Source: CAZLQR01 sp964366455 (GTDB lineage Bacteria; Patescibacteriota; Microgenomatia; UBA1406; GWC2-37-13). From it: a DNA stretch of 64,000 nucleotides. This document shows positions 14,900 to 23,580 of this stretch, piece by piece. Every line of letters starts with the position of its first letter. Positions within the stretch are counted from its first letter, which is position 1. Position numbers and translations under genes: made by a program. The DNA is taken from NCBI GenBank assembly GCA_964366455.1, contig CAYISZ010000002.1, forward strand, positions 1 through 64,000, written 5' to 3'. The notes beneath the pieces were generated by a model that was not told where the DNA came from, made no database searches, and saw only the letters and a list, made by a program, of their open reading frames with translations.

Positions 14900-15562
14900 A
14901 TGTCGAAAAATAACGCATTTCTTACTATCGTTTCAGTAATTATTATCTTTGTTTTTCTTTTTATCGTTTATGCAGCAAGCAATAAAAGCGGTTCTTCATC
15001 CTCAGTCATACAAACTCAGTTACAAAAAGTTTTGCCAACTGATCACGTTAAATGGGGAGTGGATCAAAAAAACGTCTTAACCGAGTTCTCCGATTTTCAG
15101 TGTCCTGCCTGCGGAAGCTTTCATCAAGTACTCAAGTCATACGAAGCATCGGGCTCTGCGGACGCAAAGATCGCGTCGAAGATGGCATTTGTCTACAAAA
15201 ACTTTCCGTTAGAAAATATTCATAAAAACGCTAGGGTAGCAGCATATGCAGCGGAGGCTGCTGGAGTTCAGGGAAAGTTTTTTGAGATGGGTGGAATGCT
15301 TTTTGATAATCAAACTGTCTGGTCTGAATCAAAAGAACCAAATAAAATATTTCTGGAGTACGCTAAGGTACTTGAATTAGATCTGGATAAATATAAAAAA
15401 GATGCTACCAGCAACGAGGTAAAACAAAGAGTGGATAATGATTTAATTTTGGGAAATCAAATTGGAGTCAACTCAACTCCGTCATTCTATCTCAACGGTA
15501 AAAAACTTGAGTTCGCATCCTTGGACGAATTCAAAAAACTTCTTTCAGACGGAGCCAAATAA
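14900..15562 (+). CDS. DsbA-like thioredoxin-fold protein
   Basis: A 220-residue extracytoplasmic protein with an N-terminal signal anchor (about residues 7-26) and a thioredoxin-fold active site Cys68-Pro-Ala-Cys71 in FSDFQCPAC. The helical insertion and a cis-Pro strand GVNSTPSFYLNG are as in DsbA/BdbD. It oxidises or isomerises disulfides outside the membrane. A DsbB-like partner is encoded at 50090-50686. Confidence 0.9.
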   Translation: MSKNNAFLTIVSVIIIFVFLFIVYAASNKSGSSSSVIQTQLQKVLPTDHVKWGVDQKNVLTEFSDFQCPACGSFHQVLKSYEASGSADAKIASKMAFVYKNFPLENIHKNARVAAYAAEAAGVQGKFFEMGGMLFDNQTVWSESKEPNKIFLEYAKVLELDLDKYKKDATSNEVKQRVDNDLILGNQIGVNSTPSFYLNGKKLEFASLDEFKKLLSDGAK

Positions 15563-15618
15563 TCTTTCATTTTATAGTTCTTAGTTTTTAGTTCTTAGTT
15601 CTGAGCTATAATTAGCGT

Positions 15619-16353
15619 ATGTACGCACTTCTAAGCGGTGTTCAGGTTCATTATGAAATACTGGGAGCCGGCGATCCTATTATGCTTGTCCATGGTTGGG
15701 GAGGATCGTCAGAAAGTATTAGTCCACTAGCCAAGATTCTTAGCACTACTCACAAAGTGATTCTTATTGATCTACCAGGATTTGGTAAAAGTGAAATGCC
15801 AGATCCTAGTTGGGGAGTAGAGGAGTACGCTGACGTAGTAGCCGAGCTCCTAAAAGTTCTTAAAGTCCCTAAAGTCACGTACTTCGGACATTCATTTGGC
15901 GGAAGTCTAGGAATTTATCTATCCACAAAAAAACCGAATTTAATTGATTCTTTGATACTTTGTGATAGCTCGTATAAACGGTCTGGAAAACGATCGTTAT
16001 TGGCCAGAATTTTCCACCACATTTTTCCAAGAAATAATCCCCCTTTCCGATTACTTTTATACAAAATATTTTTCAGATCATCCGACTTGGCTAAGTTTCC
16101 TCTGCTTGAACAAAATTTTAGAAAAATTATGAAACACGACCTTACAGACCTACCAAATAAAATTGTCTGTAAAACATTAATTCTTTGGGGAGAAAAAGAT
16201 ACCATTACACCACTTGTCTGGGCACGTGAACTTGAAGAACAAATCACAAACGCAACTCTCAAAATTATTCCAAACATAGGTCACGCACTTCCACTTAAAC
16301 ACCCTGAAGTTGTCGCAGATGAAGTTTATAAGTTCTTAGTAACGTCATCCTAA
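15619..16353 (+). CDS. Alpha/beta hydrolase
   Basis: A 244-residue alpha/beta hydrolase: oxyanion motif MLVHGWGGSSES, nucleophile elbow GHSFGG with Ser92, acid in LWGEKDTITP and His in NIGHALPLKHP. A lid-like insertion rich in basic and aromatic residues follows the nucleophile domain. TATAAT (15607-15612) ends 6 nt before the ATG. Substrate unknown. Confidence 0.88.
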   Translation: MYALLSGVQVHYEILGAGDPIMLVHGWGGSSESISPLAKILSTTHKVILIDLPGFGKSEMPDPSWGVEEYADVVAELLKVLKVPKVTYFGHSFGGSLGIYLSTKKPNLIDSLILCDSSYKRSGKRSLLARIFHHIFPRNNPPFRLLLYKIFFRSSDLAKFPLLEQNFRKIMKHDLTDLPNKIVCKTLILWGEKDTITPLVWARELEEQITNATLKIIPNIGHALPLKHPEVVADEVYKFLVTSS

Positions 16354-16365
16354 ACAAAAAACGTC

Positions 16366-16411
16366 ATCCTGAACTTGATTCAGGATCCAGATGCTGAACT
16401 AAATTCAGCAT
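16366..16411. repeat. Twin hairpin repeat (CATCCTGAA family)
   Basis: Two adjacent inverted repeats, ATCCTGAA/TTCAGGAT (16366-16386) and ATGCTGAA/TTCAGCAT (16391-16411), fill the gap between the hydrolase and Mur ligase genes. Relatives occur at 19085-19124 and, in frame, inside ychF (47755-47826). Confidence 0.75.
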
Positions 16412-16425
16412 GACAAAACAAAACC

Positions 16426-17865
16426 ATGATTTATTTAGCAGCAATAATTGCAGTCGCCGTCTTAACAAAAATAATAGACCTTTGTTACGTCTTTCAGGTG
16501 AAAGAGTATCGTTTGGATCGATTTGGCTCGACTCTTAGGGAGAATGGCCCAATCTCGACTCTGTACCTGCGCTGGCCGCGCTTTCCTGCCAAGTCGCTAC
16601 GCAACCTCCTTATTATATGTATATCTATATCGCTGCTTGCATTTGGACTGTGGGCGCAGCTTCAGTTTGAAGTTGGTTTATTGATTTCTGGTTTGGTCTT
16701 AGTATTGTCACCCTTACTCAGTCTTTTGCTCGTGACCGTTTCTGTTCTTCTGACTCGTCCATTTGCGTACGCAGTGCGTACTCGGATGGTAAAAAAAGCA
16801 AAGCTTCTTATTGAATCGCGTCCAGATATTATTAGCGTCGGAATCTCTGGAAGTTATGGTAAAACTTCTACAAAAGAGTTTCTGTTTCAGATGCTCTCGA
16901 CTAAGTACAAAGTCGCCAAGACCGATGAAAACAAAAACACCGATGTTGGGGTTGCACAGTCCATACTTCAAAACATAAAACCGGATACCAAGTATTTTAT
17001 AGCCGAAGTCGGAGCGTACAGACAAGGCGAAGTAGCAAAGGCAACCAAAGTATTTATGCCACAATACGCAATAATCACTGCTTTTGGAAATCAGCATCTG
17101 GATCTTTATGGATCGCGGGAAAATCTCATTAAAGCAGAAGGAGAGATTCTCGAGTATCTGCCCGAGAAAGGAACAGCGTATATTAATTCCGACATTCTTT
17201 CCTTCCCGCATACCTCAAAGCGTACCAAGGCTCGAGTTGTCTCATTTACAGCTAATACCGATAAAGGTGATGTTGTGGCGAGCAACATCCAACTAAACTC
17301 GGAGAAAAATCTTACGGCTAAGATCGAGTACAAAGGAACTGGCTTTACAATAACCACCAGCCTCATCGGAACCCACAACATAGCCAACATTCTGCCCTGT
17401 ATTGCATTCTGCATGGATCAAGATATGACCAAAGCAGAGGTCGTCGCTGCCATAAAAATTCTAAAACAAATACCAAACAAACTCTCGGTCCATAAAGGGA
17501 TCAACGGCTCCTTAGTACTTAACGACTCTGGAAACTCGTCAGTCGACGGATTCGTCGCCGCAATAAATACTGCACTGGGCCAAGGGTACAAAAAAAACAT
17601 CATAATTTCCAAAGGCATCATAGAACTGGGAAAAGAGAAAGACAGCTCCTATAAAAAGCTAATTAGTACTATCGTCGATAGACCTATACAACTTTATACT
17701 ACTGACAAACTGTTCACAAAACATGGTTCATCGGATCAGGTGCTATATTTCTCCTCGGAGAAGGAGCTTTTAGCCCAAATAAAGAAAGCTTCAGACTCTA
17801 AAACGCTTATACTACTTGAGGGGAAATTTACTCCCACTATGGTCAAAGAGATCATTCTGATATAA
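16426..17865 (+). CDS. Membrane-anchored MurF-like Mur ligase
   Basis: A 479-residue Mur ligase. Two to three hydrophobic N-terminal segments (about residues 1-15, 63-78 and 85-110) precede the ATP-binding loop GISGSYGKTSTK, the DENKNTDVG region and the central AFGNQHLDLYGS motif of MurF-type enzymes. Soluble MurF adds D-Ala-D-Ala to the UDP-MurNAc peptide; here the enzyme appears membrane-tethered. Followed 10 nt later by a DegT aminotransferase. Exact substrate inferred from similarity. Confidence 0.8.
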   Translation: MIYLAAIIAVAVLTKIIDLCYVFQVKEYRLDRFGSTLRENGPISTLYLRWPRFPAKSLRNLLIICISISLLAFGLWAQLQFEVGLLISGLVLVLSPLLSLLLVTVSVLLTRPFAYAVRTRMVKKAKLLIESRPDIISVGISGSYGKTSTKEFLFQMLSTKYKVAKTDENKNTDVGVAQSILQNIKPDTKYFIAEVGAYRQGEVAKATKVFMPQYAIITAFGNQHLDLYGSRENLIKAEGEILEYLPEKGTAYINSDILSFPHTSKRTKARVVSFTANTDKGDVVASNIQLNSEKNLTAKIEYKGTGFTITTSLIGTHNIANILPCIAFCMDQDMTKAEVVAAIKILKQIPNKLSVHKGINGSLVLNDSGNSSVDGFVAAINTALGQGYKKNIIISKGIIELGKEKDSSYKKLISTIVDRPIQLYTTDKLFTKHGSSDQVLYFSSEKELLAQIKKASDSKTLILLEGKFTPTMVKEIILI

Positions 17866-17875
17866 TTTACACTGT

Positions 17876-19057
17876 ATGATCTCGCTAGACTTAGCTCCAA
17901 ATGAGGGCTATCGTGACGCTCTAAAGTCCTTGGTAATTCTAGCTCAACCATGGAAGTGGATTAAAGGTCAGCACTCAGGACGCGTTAAATCTAGGCTAAA
18001 AAGATTTTTCCCAAATCACGATGTCTTTCTCTACTTATCCGCTCGTGGAGCCCTGTATAAAGTACTTCAGGGACTTAGACTTAAGGAAGGCGATGAGGTT
18101 GCTGTGGTCGGATTTACCTGCGAAGCGGTCGTTTTGCCAGTAACAGAACTTAAGCTTACTCCGCTTTATATCGATGTAGAAACGGAGTCATTCTCACTCG
18201 ACATTACCGACCTTAAGAAAAAATTAAGCTCAAAAACCAAGGCTGTAGTACTTCAACATACATTTGGAATTACTCCAAAGCATCGGGATGAGATACTCAG
18301 ACTTGCGAAGTCCTCCAAGGTTCAGGTGATTGAAGACATGGCCCATGGCTTTGATAACGGAATGTTTATCTCAGACAGTGCAGACTCCATAAAGCTTCTT
18401 TCATTTGGCAGATCCAAGGCGCTGTCATCGGTCTTTGGCGGAGCTATACTTACCAAAGATAAGAAGCTACAGGAAACTCTCAAAGAGTTAGACAAACGAT
18501 TAATGACGCCACGTACATCTTTTGTAGCACGTTGTCTTCTGTATAAGCCAACATCGGTAATAATAAAGTCTAGTTACGATTTTGCTCTAATCGGAAAGAT
18601 TCTTCATTGGGTGTCAGACAGCCTTCATTTCTTTCCACGAGAACTTAGCGTTGGTGAAAAGGAAGGCCAGTTCAATCCGCATATGGCTGGACTTTTCCCT
18701 AATGCATTTGCATTTCTTCTGCTGTCTCAGCTGAAAAACTTTGAAGCTCTCCAGGAACGTCGTCGGGAAAATGTTGCGGAATATAACGACGCTTTTCATT
18801 CGGTAAACCTAGACAAACCCTTGAGCAGATATCCTGTACTTATTCCACAACGTGGCGAGCTAATTGCAAAACTTAGAAAGCAGGGAATTTATCTTGGTCG
18901 TTGGTACCACAAATTGGTATCGCCGGAGAAAATGTGTCCGGTCGCAGACTCTATCAAGGACCAGATCATAAATCTTCCAACTCATGTTTGCTCTAAGGAC
19001 AGAGCAAATGTGCTGAAGCAGGTAGAGCTACACGCTTTCCACAATCAAGTAGCCTAG
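17876..19057 (+). CDS. DegT/DnrJ/EryC1/StrS family aminotransferase
   Basis: A 393-residue PLP enzyme: YLSARGALYKVLQGLRLKEGDEVAVVGFTCEAVV at the cofactor site, VIEDMAHGF (Asp for the pyridine N) and the Schiff-base Lys in SFGRSKALSSVFGG. The family makes amino sugars for glycans. Between the Mur ligase and a convergent FemX-like gene, a cell-envelope role is likely. The product sugar is not predictable. Confidence 0.88.
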   Translation: MISLDLAPNEGYRDALKSLVILAQPWKWIKGQHSGRVKSRLKRFFPNHDVFLYLSARGALYKVLQGLRLKEGDEVAVVGFTCEAVVLPVTELKLTPLYIDVETESFSLDITDLKKKLSSKTKAVVLQHTFGITPKHRDEILRLAKSSKVQVIEDMAHGFDNGMFISDSADSIKLLSFGRSKALSSVFGGAILTKDKKLQETLKELDKRLMTPRTSFVARCLLYKPTSVIIKSSYDFALIGKILHWVSDSLHFFPRELSVGEKEGQFNPHMAGLFPNAFAFLLLSQLKNFEALQERRRENVAEYNDAFHSVNLDKPLSRYPVLIPQRGELIAKLRKQGIYLGRWYHKLVSPEKMCPVADSIKDQIINLPTHVCSKDRANVLKQVELHAFHNQVA

Positions 19058-19084
19058 CCCTTCGAAGGAAGTCTGAATGATGTC

Positions 19085-19124
19085 ATCCTGAATTCATTTC
19101 AGGATCCCGAAACAAGTTCGGGAT
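19085..19124. repeat. Twin hairpin repeat between convergent genes
   Basis: Inverted repeats ATCCTGAA/TTCAGGAT (19085-19105) and ATCCCGAA/TTCGGGAT (19104-19124) abut each other in the gap between two convergent genes, where they could also act as a two-way transcription stop. Confidence 0.75.
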
Positions 19125-19135
19125 GACGACGTGGA

Positions 19136-20158
19136 CTAACCCAATCTTCGCAGCTTTTTTCGAAGGCGTTCAAAAAAGTAGTTTATTGTATATCTTAACG
19201 GCGCTATCACTAAGTCCTGTGCATGGACATAGGCCACATCGTCACCACCAAATCCGCGTTTGAAAATCGACACTCCATAAAATCTATGTTTTGTCTGCTC
19301 GGGCTTAACCACTCCCCAGAAGTTATATCGTTTCTGGCCCCTTCGTTTAGCCTCCAAAATAGCCTCCCACTGCAAAAGATAGGCACCCGGGAACTTGCGG
19401 CCTTCATCGGTACTTGCGCCATAATGATAGGTCGCCTCAGGACCATAGAAAATAATAAAGGCCTCTGCCAATAATTTTTTTTCGTGATAAGCTCGGTAGA
19501 GGAGAGCAGAGTTGTTTGCGGAGAAGACTCGGAACTGCTCCTTGAGAAACTTAAGTGAGAACGGAACAAATCCCTGACGTTTGGCAGTCTGAATTTGGCG
19601 GTCATAAAACCCATCGATGTCGTCGACATTAAACGACGTCTGAATCGTAATCCCCAGCTTCTGTGCCTTCTTTAGCTCATAACGCGTCGTCTTCCGCATC
19701 TTAGCAAGTAACTCGTCTTCAGACTTAGTTATATCAAGCTGTGAGGTAAGATCAGCGCTTAAGTGCATTGGAGCTGAAACAAAACCATGCTTCTTAAAGA
19801 TGGTTAAAGAAACCTCGTTTTCAACTAACTGTGGTCTTACGCGGACAAATATCGCATTATGTTTTTTAGCTACGGTTTTTAACTCTTCAAAACAAAGCTT
19901 TACAAGTTGGGAATTACTCCAGTCTAGAAGTGGCCCTCCGGCTACAGTCATATACTTAGCCCTCTTGGCGCTCTCAACTACGACCAGAACGGTACCTACA
20001 AGGCTTTCTCCGTCAAAAAAGCCCATATACTCAACCTGCTTACCTAATGCTTGCTGAAACTCGCCCCAGTACCATGACTGTAAGAAGTTGACCTCTTGGT
20101 GGGTCTGTATGAACCCTTCCCACTCATCCTTTGAAGTAACGGATCGGCAAACAATCAT
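19136..20158 (-). CDS. FemX/FemAB-like peptidyltransferase
   Basis: A 340-residue protein with two GNAT-like halves typical of FemAB/FemX: NFLQSWYWGEFQQALGKQVEYMG near the start, MRKTTRYELKKAQKLGI in the linker, and YHYGASTDEGRKFPGAYLLQWEAI with the final FKRGFGGD. Family members add amino acids from aminoacyl-tRNA to the peptidoglycan precursor to build cross-bridges. A TATAAT box ends 6 nt before the ATG on the minus strand. Confidence 0.88.
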   Translation of the reverse strand: MIVCRSVTSKDEWEGFIQTHQEVNFLQSWYWGEFQQALGKQVEYMGFFDGESLVGTVLVVVESAKRAKYMTVAGGPLLDWSNSQLVKLCFEELKTVAKKHNAIFVRVRPQLVENEVSLTIFKKHGFVSAPMHLSADLTSQLDITKSEDELLAKMRKTTRYELKKAQKLGITIQTSFNVDDIDGFYDRQIQTAKRQGFVPFSLKFLKEQFRVFSANNSALLYRAYHEKKLLAEAFIIFYGPEATYHYGASTDEGRKFPGAYLLQWEAILEAKRRGQKRYNFWGVVKPEQTKHRFYGVSIFKRGFGGDDVAYVHAQDLVIAPLRYTINYFFERLRKKLRRLG

Positions 20159-21053
20159 AAGTACATTATAGAGCTAATTTTTGCATAAACCCATGGCTTA
20201 TACCTACTCTCTACCTAAAAAAACGTCAAAAATAGGGGAATTACATGATTATATTGTTGTGACGGTCTAAATGGGGGAGAGGGATACCTCATTGAGGGTG
20301 GTAAGGAATCAGGGAGGAATGTGAGGGGAGTTTGAAGTTTGAAATATTTAAATTGAAATATAAATACATAAAAACTAAGAACTAGAAAATAAGAAATAAC
20401 CACACTCCTCCTCCGTCAGCCACGGCTTACGTCGTAAAAGGTACAATTTACGACGTCTAGTGTCCATGTTTCCCTGCGGGAATTTCCCCCTAAATTCGTC
20501 ATTGACCCTTTGGTCTGGTTTTGTACTTATATCTACAAAAAGAGAGAACGGCGCTCTTCTCCTTCGATACAAATCGATATAAAAGCACAATTCCTCCTTT
20601 TACGATCTCGATTGTCTTGTAGAAGTGGTTCCTTCGATTCGCTCCGCTCACTCAGGATAAACTGTTTAAAAACAGTTTAATTTAGACTGTTATAACGCTC
20701 TAAATTAACGTTTTTGAGGCTAAATAATGAAGATTAGCATTATAGCGATACGTCGCATTTCGGAGCGTTGTGACATGCCGTTTTGATATATCTGAGGCTA
20801 GTTATTTACCCTCACACCAATTAGTTATCCACATATACCATTGGTGTGAGGACAGGTGCGGTAATCGCGTCGCAATTTAGACTATCGGAACAATCCAAAC
20901 TGTATATTTTAGCCTCAAATTATTACGTTTAAACTGCAATTAAAATGTCTTATAGTATTTTATCCGTACGTGAGAAATATTATTATAGGTCATATGCTTC
21001 ACGTCCGTAATTGCTCTGCTCTTCCCCACCTCTGGATGTCCCTATAAAAAAAA
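20159..21053. other. Long intergenic region with inverted repeats and a DnaA box
   Basis: No convincing gene is seen in these 895 nt. Direct observations are an inverted repeat ACGTCGTAAA/TTTACGACGT near 20431-20457; AAACTGTTT/AAACAGTTT near 20660-20678; TAATTTAGA/TCTAAATTA (20678-20707); and a 12-bp perfect stem CCTCACACCAAT/ATTGGTGTGAGG (20810-20851) whose loop holds TTATCCACA (20825-20833), the consensus DnaA box. TTTGAGGCTAAA-like motifs recur near 20714, 20790 and 20913. A basic 71-residue minus-strand frame (20375-20590) is weakly possible. Confidence 0.6.
20810..20851. repeat. Hairpin with DnaA box in the loop
   Basis: A perfect 12-bp inverted repeat with an 18-nt loop containing TTATCCACA. 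It could be an origin-like or regulatory element; only one perfect box was found, so an origin call is not justified. Confidence 0.7.
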
Positions 21054-21890
21054 CTACCAACCGATCAGAGTCAATCCAGCCACAAACCAAACGAAGATTA
21101 ATACGATTACATACTCACGAATAGTCGATTTGAATAACCGACTGTCCAGATGGGCGCTCGTCAATCCCCCCAAACTATAGTATGTAGAGGCTAATATTAG
21201 GGATAAGACCGATCCCTGTAAAGGTAGAAATGAAAGAACTAAGGCTGTTTCAGCCATAAGTAGTCCGACAAATAGCGCGTGATTTCTTACTTCGATAGAA
21301 AGTTCCAGATCAAGCTTAATGGTCCAGAACAACTGCATCGCAAGCGCAAATGACACTACTCCCACTCCAATAGCGTTGACAATAAAATATTCACGCAGAG
21401 AGAAAAGGATGCTTGATGAGAGAAAAATGAGGAAAGTTTGATAGAAATAATTTACTGAGAATGCCGCCTTGTAAAGCCTCAAGCTCTTCTCTACCCCAAC
21501 GTTAAAAATATTTGACGTAAGAAATAGCGCATACATTGAAACTGCGTAAATGAATAAATACGGTACACGTGTGAGCCACCGTACTGGAAACAAGAAGTAA
21601 AAGCTGTAGCAAACTACCGTGAAGATTACCGGCATAATAAATAATGTAGTCCACTCTATCTTTTCTATGTCATCAAGCAGAGAAAAATATGTAAAAAAGT
21701 AAGAAAGAAGTACAAAAACAGGAACGAAAAGCCAAACCTTATCAAACGGGAAAAAGGTAGAAATAAGAAGCAGGGATGTGAGAATAACGCTACTTATTAC
21801 AAATCGAAGTCTCTTCTCTATCTTCCCCGCCAGTCTATTAAAAAGTGGGAATCTAATCTTTTTTAAAAATGTTTTAAATATTCTCTTCAT
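21054..21890 (-). CDS. Polytopic membrane protein, unknown
   Basis: A 278-residue protein with a basic N-terminus (MKRIFKTFLKKIRF) and about eight hydrophobic segments spread over its length. It starts 1 nt after the yebC stop codon on the same strand, so the two are co-transcribed. The family is not recognised. The start at 21890 is chosen because it does not overlap yebC. Confidence 0.75.
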   Translation of the reverse strand: MKRIFKTFLKKIRFPLFNRLAGKIEKRLRFVISSVILTSLLLISTFFPFDKVWLFVPVFVLLSYFFTYFSLLDDIEKIEWTTLFIMPVIFTVVCYSFYFLFPVRWLTRVPYLFIYAVSMYALFLTSNIFNVGVEKSLRLYKAAFSVNYFYQTFLIFLSSSILFSLREYFIVNAIGVGVVSFALAMQLFWTIKLDLELSIEVRNHALFVGLLMAETALVLSFLPLQGSVLSLILASTYYSLGGLTSAHLDSRLFKSTIREYVIVLIFVWFVAGLTLIGW

Positions 21891-21891
21891 G

Positions 21892-22455
21892 TTATAGTTC
21901 GGGAAAAACTGCATTTGTAAAGACCTGCTGCACATCGTCTAGCTCCTCCAAGTTCTCTAACAGTCTAATGATTTGGTCAGAAACTGCTTTATCTGATATT
22001 TCCATATTAAAAACCGGCGTGTACTCTAGTTCCGGATTATGACTCACCTTAAACAAATAAGATACCGAACCTTGAACGCCTAGTTTGCCTCCCTCCTTGT
22101 CAATCACTGTCCTGACCTCATTCACGGTTCTAGTTGTATTGTCCGATGTAGCATGTATTACAAGTGCTACTCCGTGCGGTCCAAAGCCCTCATAAATAAC
22201 CTCCTTCAGGTTGACCCTATCTGGTCCCGATCCCTTTTCTATGGCACGCGCGATATTGTCTTTGGGCATATTTGCGACCTTGGCCTTTTCAACCGCAAGT
22301 CGTAGCTTAACATTGATGTTCGGGTCTGAGAATCCCCCACCTTCAATCACGGCAGAGGTGATGAGTTTAGAAATTTTGGAGAAGATTTTGGCTCGTTGTT
22401 GATCATTCGCAGCCTTTTTGTGCTTGATTTGTTTCCACTTAGAATGCCCAGCCAT
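21892..22455 (-). CDS. yebC: YebC/PmpR family protein (short form)
   Basis: A 187-residue YebC-family protein: MAGHSKWKQIKHKKAANDQQRAK at the start, NINVKLRLAVEKAKVANMPKDNI, and YEGFGPHGVALVIHATSDNTTRTVNEVR in the second domain. Typical members are about 240 residues; here the third domain is shortened after GSVSYLF. The family includes transcription regulators and factors easing ribosome stalling. Usually near ruvC; here followed by a membrane protein. Confidence 0.92.
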   Translation of the reverse strand: MAGHSKWKQIKHKKAANDQQRAKIFSKISKLITSAVIEGGGFSDPNINVKLRLAVEKAKVANMPKDNIARAIEKGSGPDRVNLKEVIYEGFGPHGVALVIHATSDNTTRTVNEVRTVIDKEGGKLGVQGSVSYLFKVSHNPELEYTPVFNMEISDKAVSDQIIRLLENLEELDDVQQVFTNAVFPEL

Positions 22456-22594
22456 GGTTATGTTAGAACTTAGAACTTAGAACTTAGAACTTTTGTAAGC
22501 TCTGCGCTCTAGGCTAGAAGTTTCAAGATATTATACTCGATGGCGAACTTAAGTTGCATTTTGTTCGACAATCGTTATACTTAATTTTCATTAT

Positions 22595-23407
22595 ATGAAC
22601 GAACACGACGCACTAGAAAATCAAGCAATCGATGCCGCAATCAATCTAGATTGGAAGACCGCGATAGCTACAAATAAAAAAATTCTAAAGGAAGCTAAGT
22701 TCGACCTCAACTGCCTACTCCGACTGGCATTTGCGTATATGCAGTCTGGGGATTTTGTAAATGCCAAAAAGACCTACAAGCAGGTACTTAAAATTCAGAC
22801 AGAAAATCAGATAGCACATGAGCACTTGGAGAGAATTGCAATACTTGAACAGAAGGGTGGCAAAGGAACATTGCTTAGAGAAAACAAATTTGACCCAAAT
22901 TTATTCCTTGAAATTCCGGGGAAGACTCAGACCACTACTCTACTCAATCCAGGGCAAAAGAATATTTTAGCAAGACTTACTGTAGGTGTTGAGGTACTGA
23001 TTAAGCCAAAAAAGGTAAGAGCTGAAATTCGAACTACTGACAATGAGTATATTGGCGTGCTTCCTGATGATCTGTCTAAGAGACTTTCTCTGTTCATTAA
23101 GGCTGGAAGCGAGTATGGATGTTTTATCAAGGAAGTATCTGTAACTAAGGTGGTTATATTCATCCGAGAAGAAAAAAAAGGCAAAAAAGTGGCTAAATTT
23201 AGCTCCTTTCCTAAAAATGTTCAGTCTAACATGGGCCGTATGGGCACCGACGAGGAAGGAAAGCCAGGACACGAAGACGAGGATGACGCTGCGGGTGACT
23301 CGGTCTCAGATAATGAACTAGAGAGACTAGCCGAGAGCCTTAATCAGGAGGATAAGGACTTTTTTAACTTCGCTCGTGAGGCTGAGGAAGACAAAGAAGA
23401 AGAGTAA
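22595..23407 (+). CDS. TPR-repeat protein with acidic tail
   Basis: A 270-residue protein: TPR-like helices in the first 90 residues (LLRLAFAYMQSGDFVNAKKTYKQVLKI), then a beta-rich domain (GVEVLIKPKKVRAEIRTTDNEYIGVLPDDLSKRL), and a highly acidic C-terminal tail. The function is unknown. TPRs suggest protein-protein interaction. Its 3' end overlaps a small minus-strand frame. Confidence 0.75.
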   Translation: MNEHDALENQAIDAAINLDWKTAIATNKKILKEAKFDLNCLLRLAFAYMQSGDFVNAKKTYKQVLKIQTENQIAHEHLERIAILEQKGGKGTLLRENKFDPNLFLEIPGKTQTTTLLNPGQKNILARLTVGVEVLIKPKKVRAEIRTTDNEYIGVLPDDLSKRLSLFIKAGSEYGCFIKEVSVTKVVIFIREEKKGKKVAKFSSFPKNVQSNMGRMGTDEEGKPGHEDEDDAAGDSVSDNELERLAESLNQEDKDFFNFAREAEEDKEEE

Positions 23408-23541
23408 TGCTTCGTTCCGTGCTTATAAAATACAATTCTCCCCGACCTCTTCGTGTAACGCTTCGTGTCAAAGTCCTTCATCGACCTTTTAGCAAGGATA
23501 AAAGAAGTTAGTAGGATGAATAAAATAGCTAGGTAAAACAT
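23344..23541 (-). CDS. Possible small membrane protein
   Basis: A 65-residue frame starting MFYLAILFILLTSFILAKRS, a single N-terminal helix followed by a basic, Ser-rich part. It is in line after the minus-strand operon (purB, antiporter, hypothetical), but its end overlaps the TPR gene by 64 nt. Hydrophobic start and position favour it; overlap counts against it. Confidence 0.35.
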   Translation of the reverse strand: MFYLAILFILLTSFILAKRSMKDFDTKRYTKRSGRIVFYKHGTKHYSSSLSSSASRAKLKKSLSS

Positions 23542-23545
23542 TGTT

Positions 23546-23577
<32 letters not shown>

Positions 23578-23580
23578 TCA

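Noticed and set aside
20375..20590. 71-residue basic protein on the minus strand
   Set aside because: It starts at TTG or GTG with poor ribosome-site spacing, overlaps an inverted repeat and has a composition unlike neighbouring genes.
20825..20833. Chromosomal replication origin
   Set aside because: Only one perfect DnaA box was found and dnaA/dnaN are not adjacent. It is reported only as an unexplained element.
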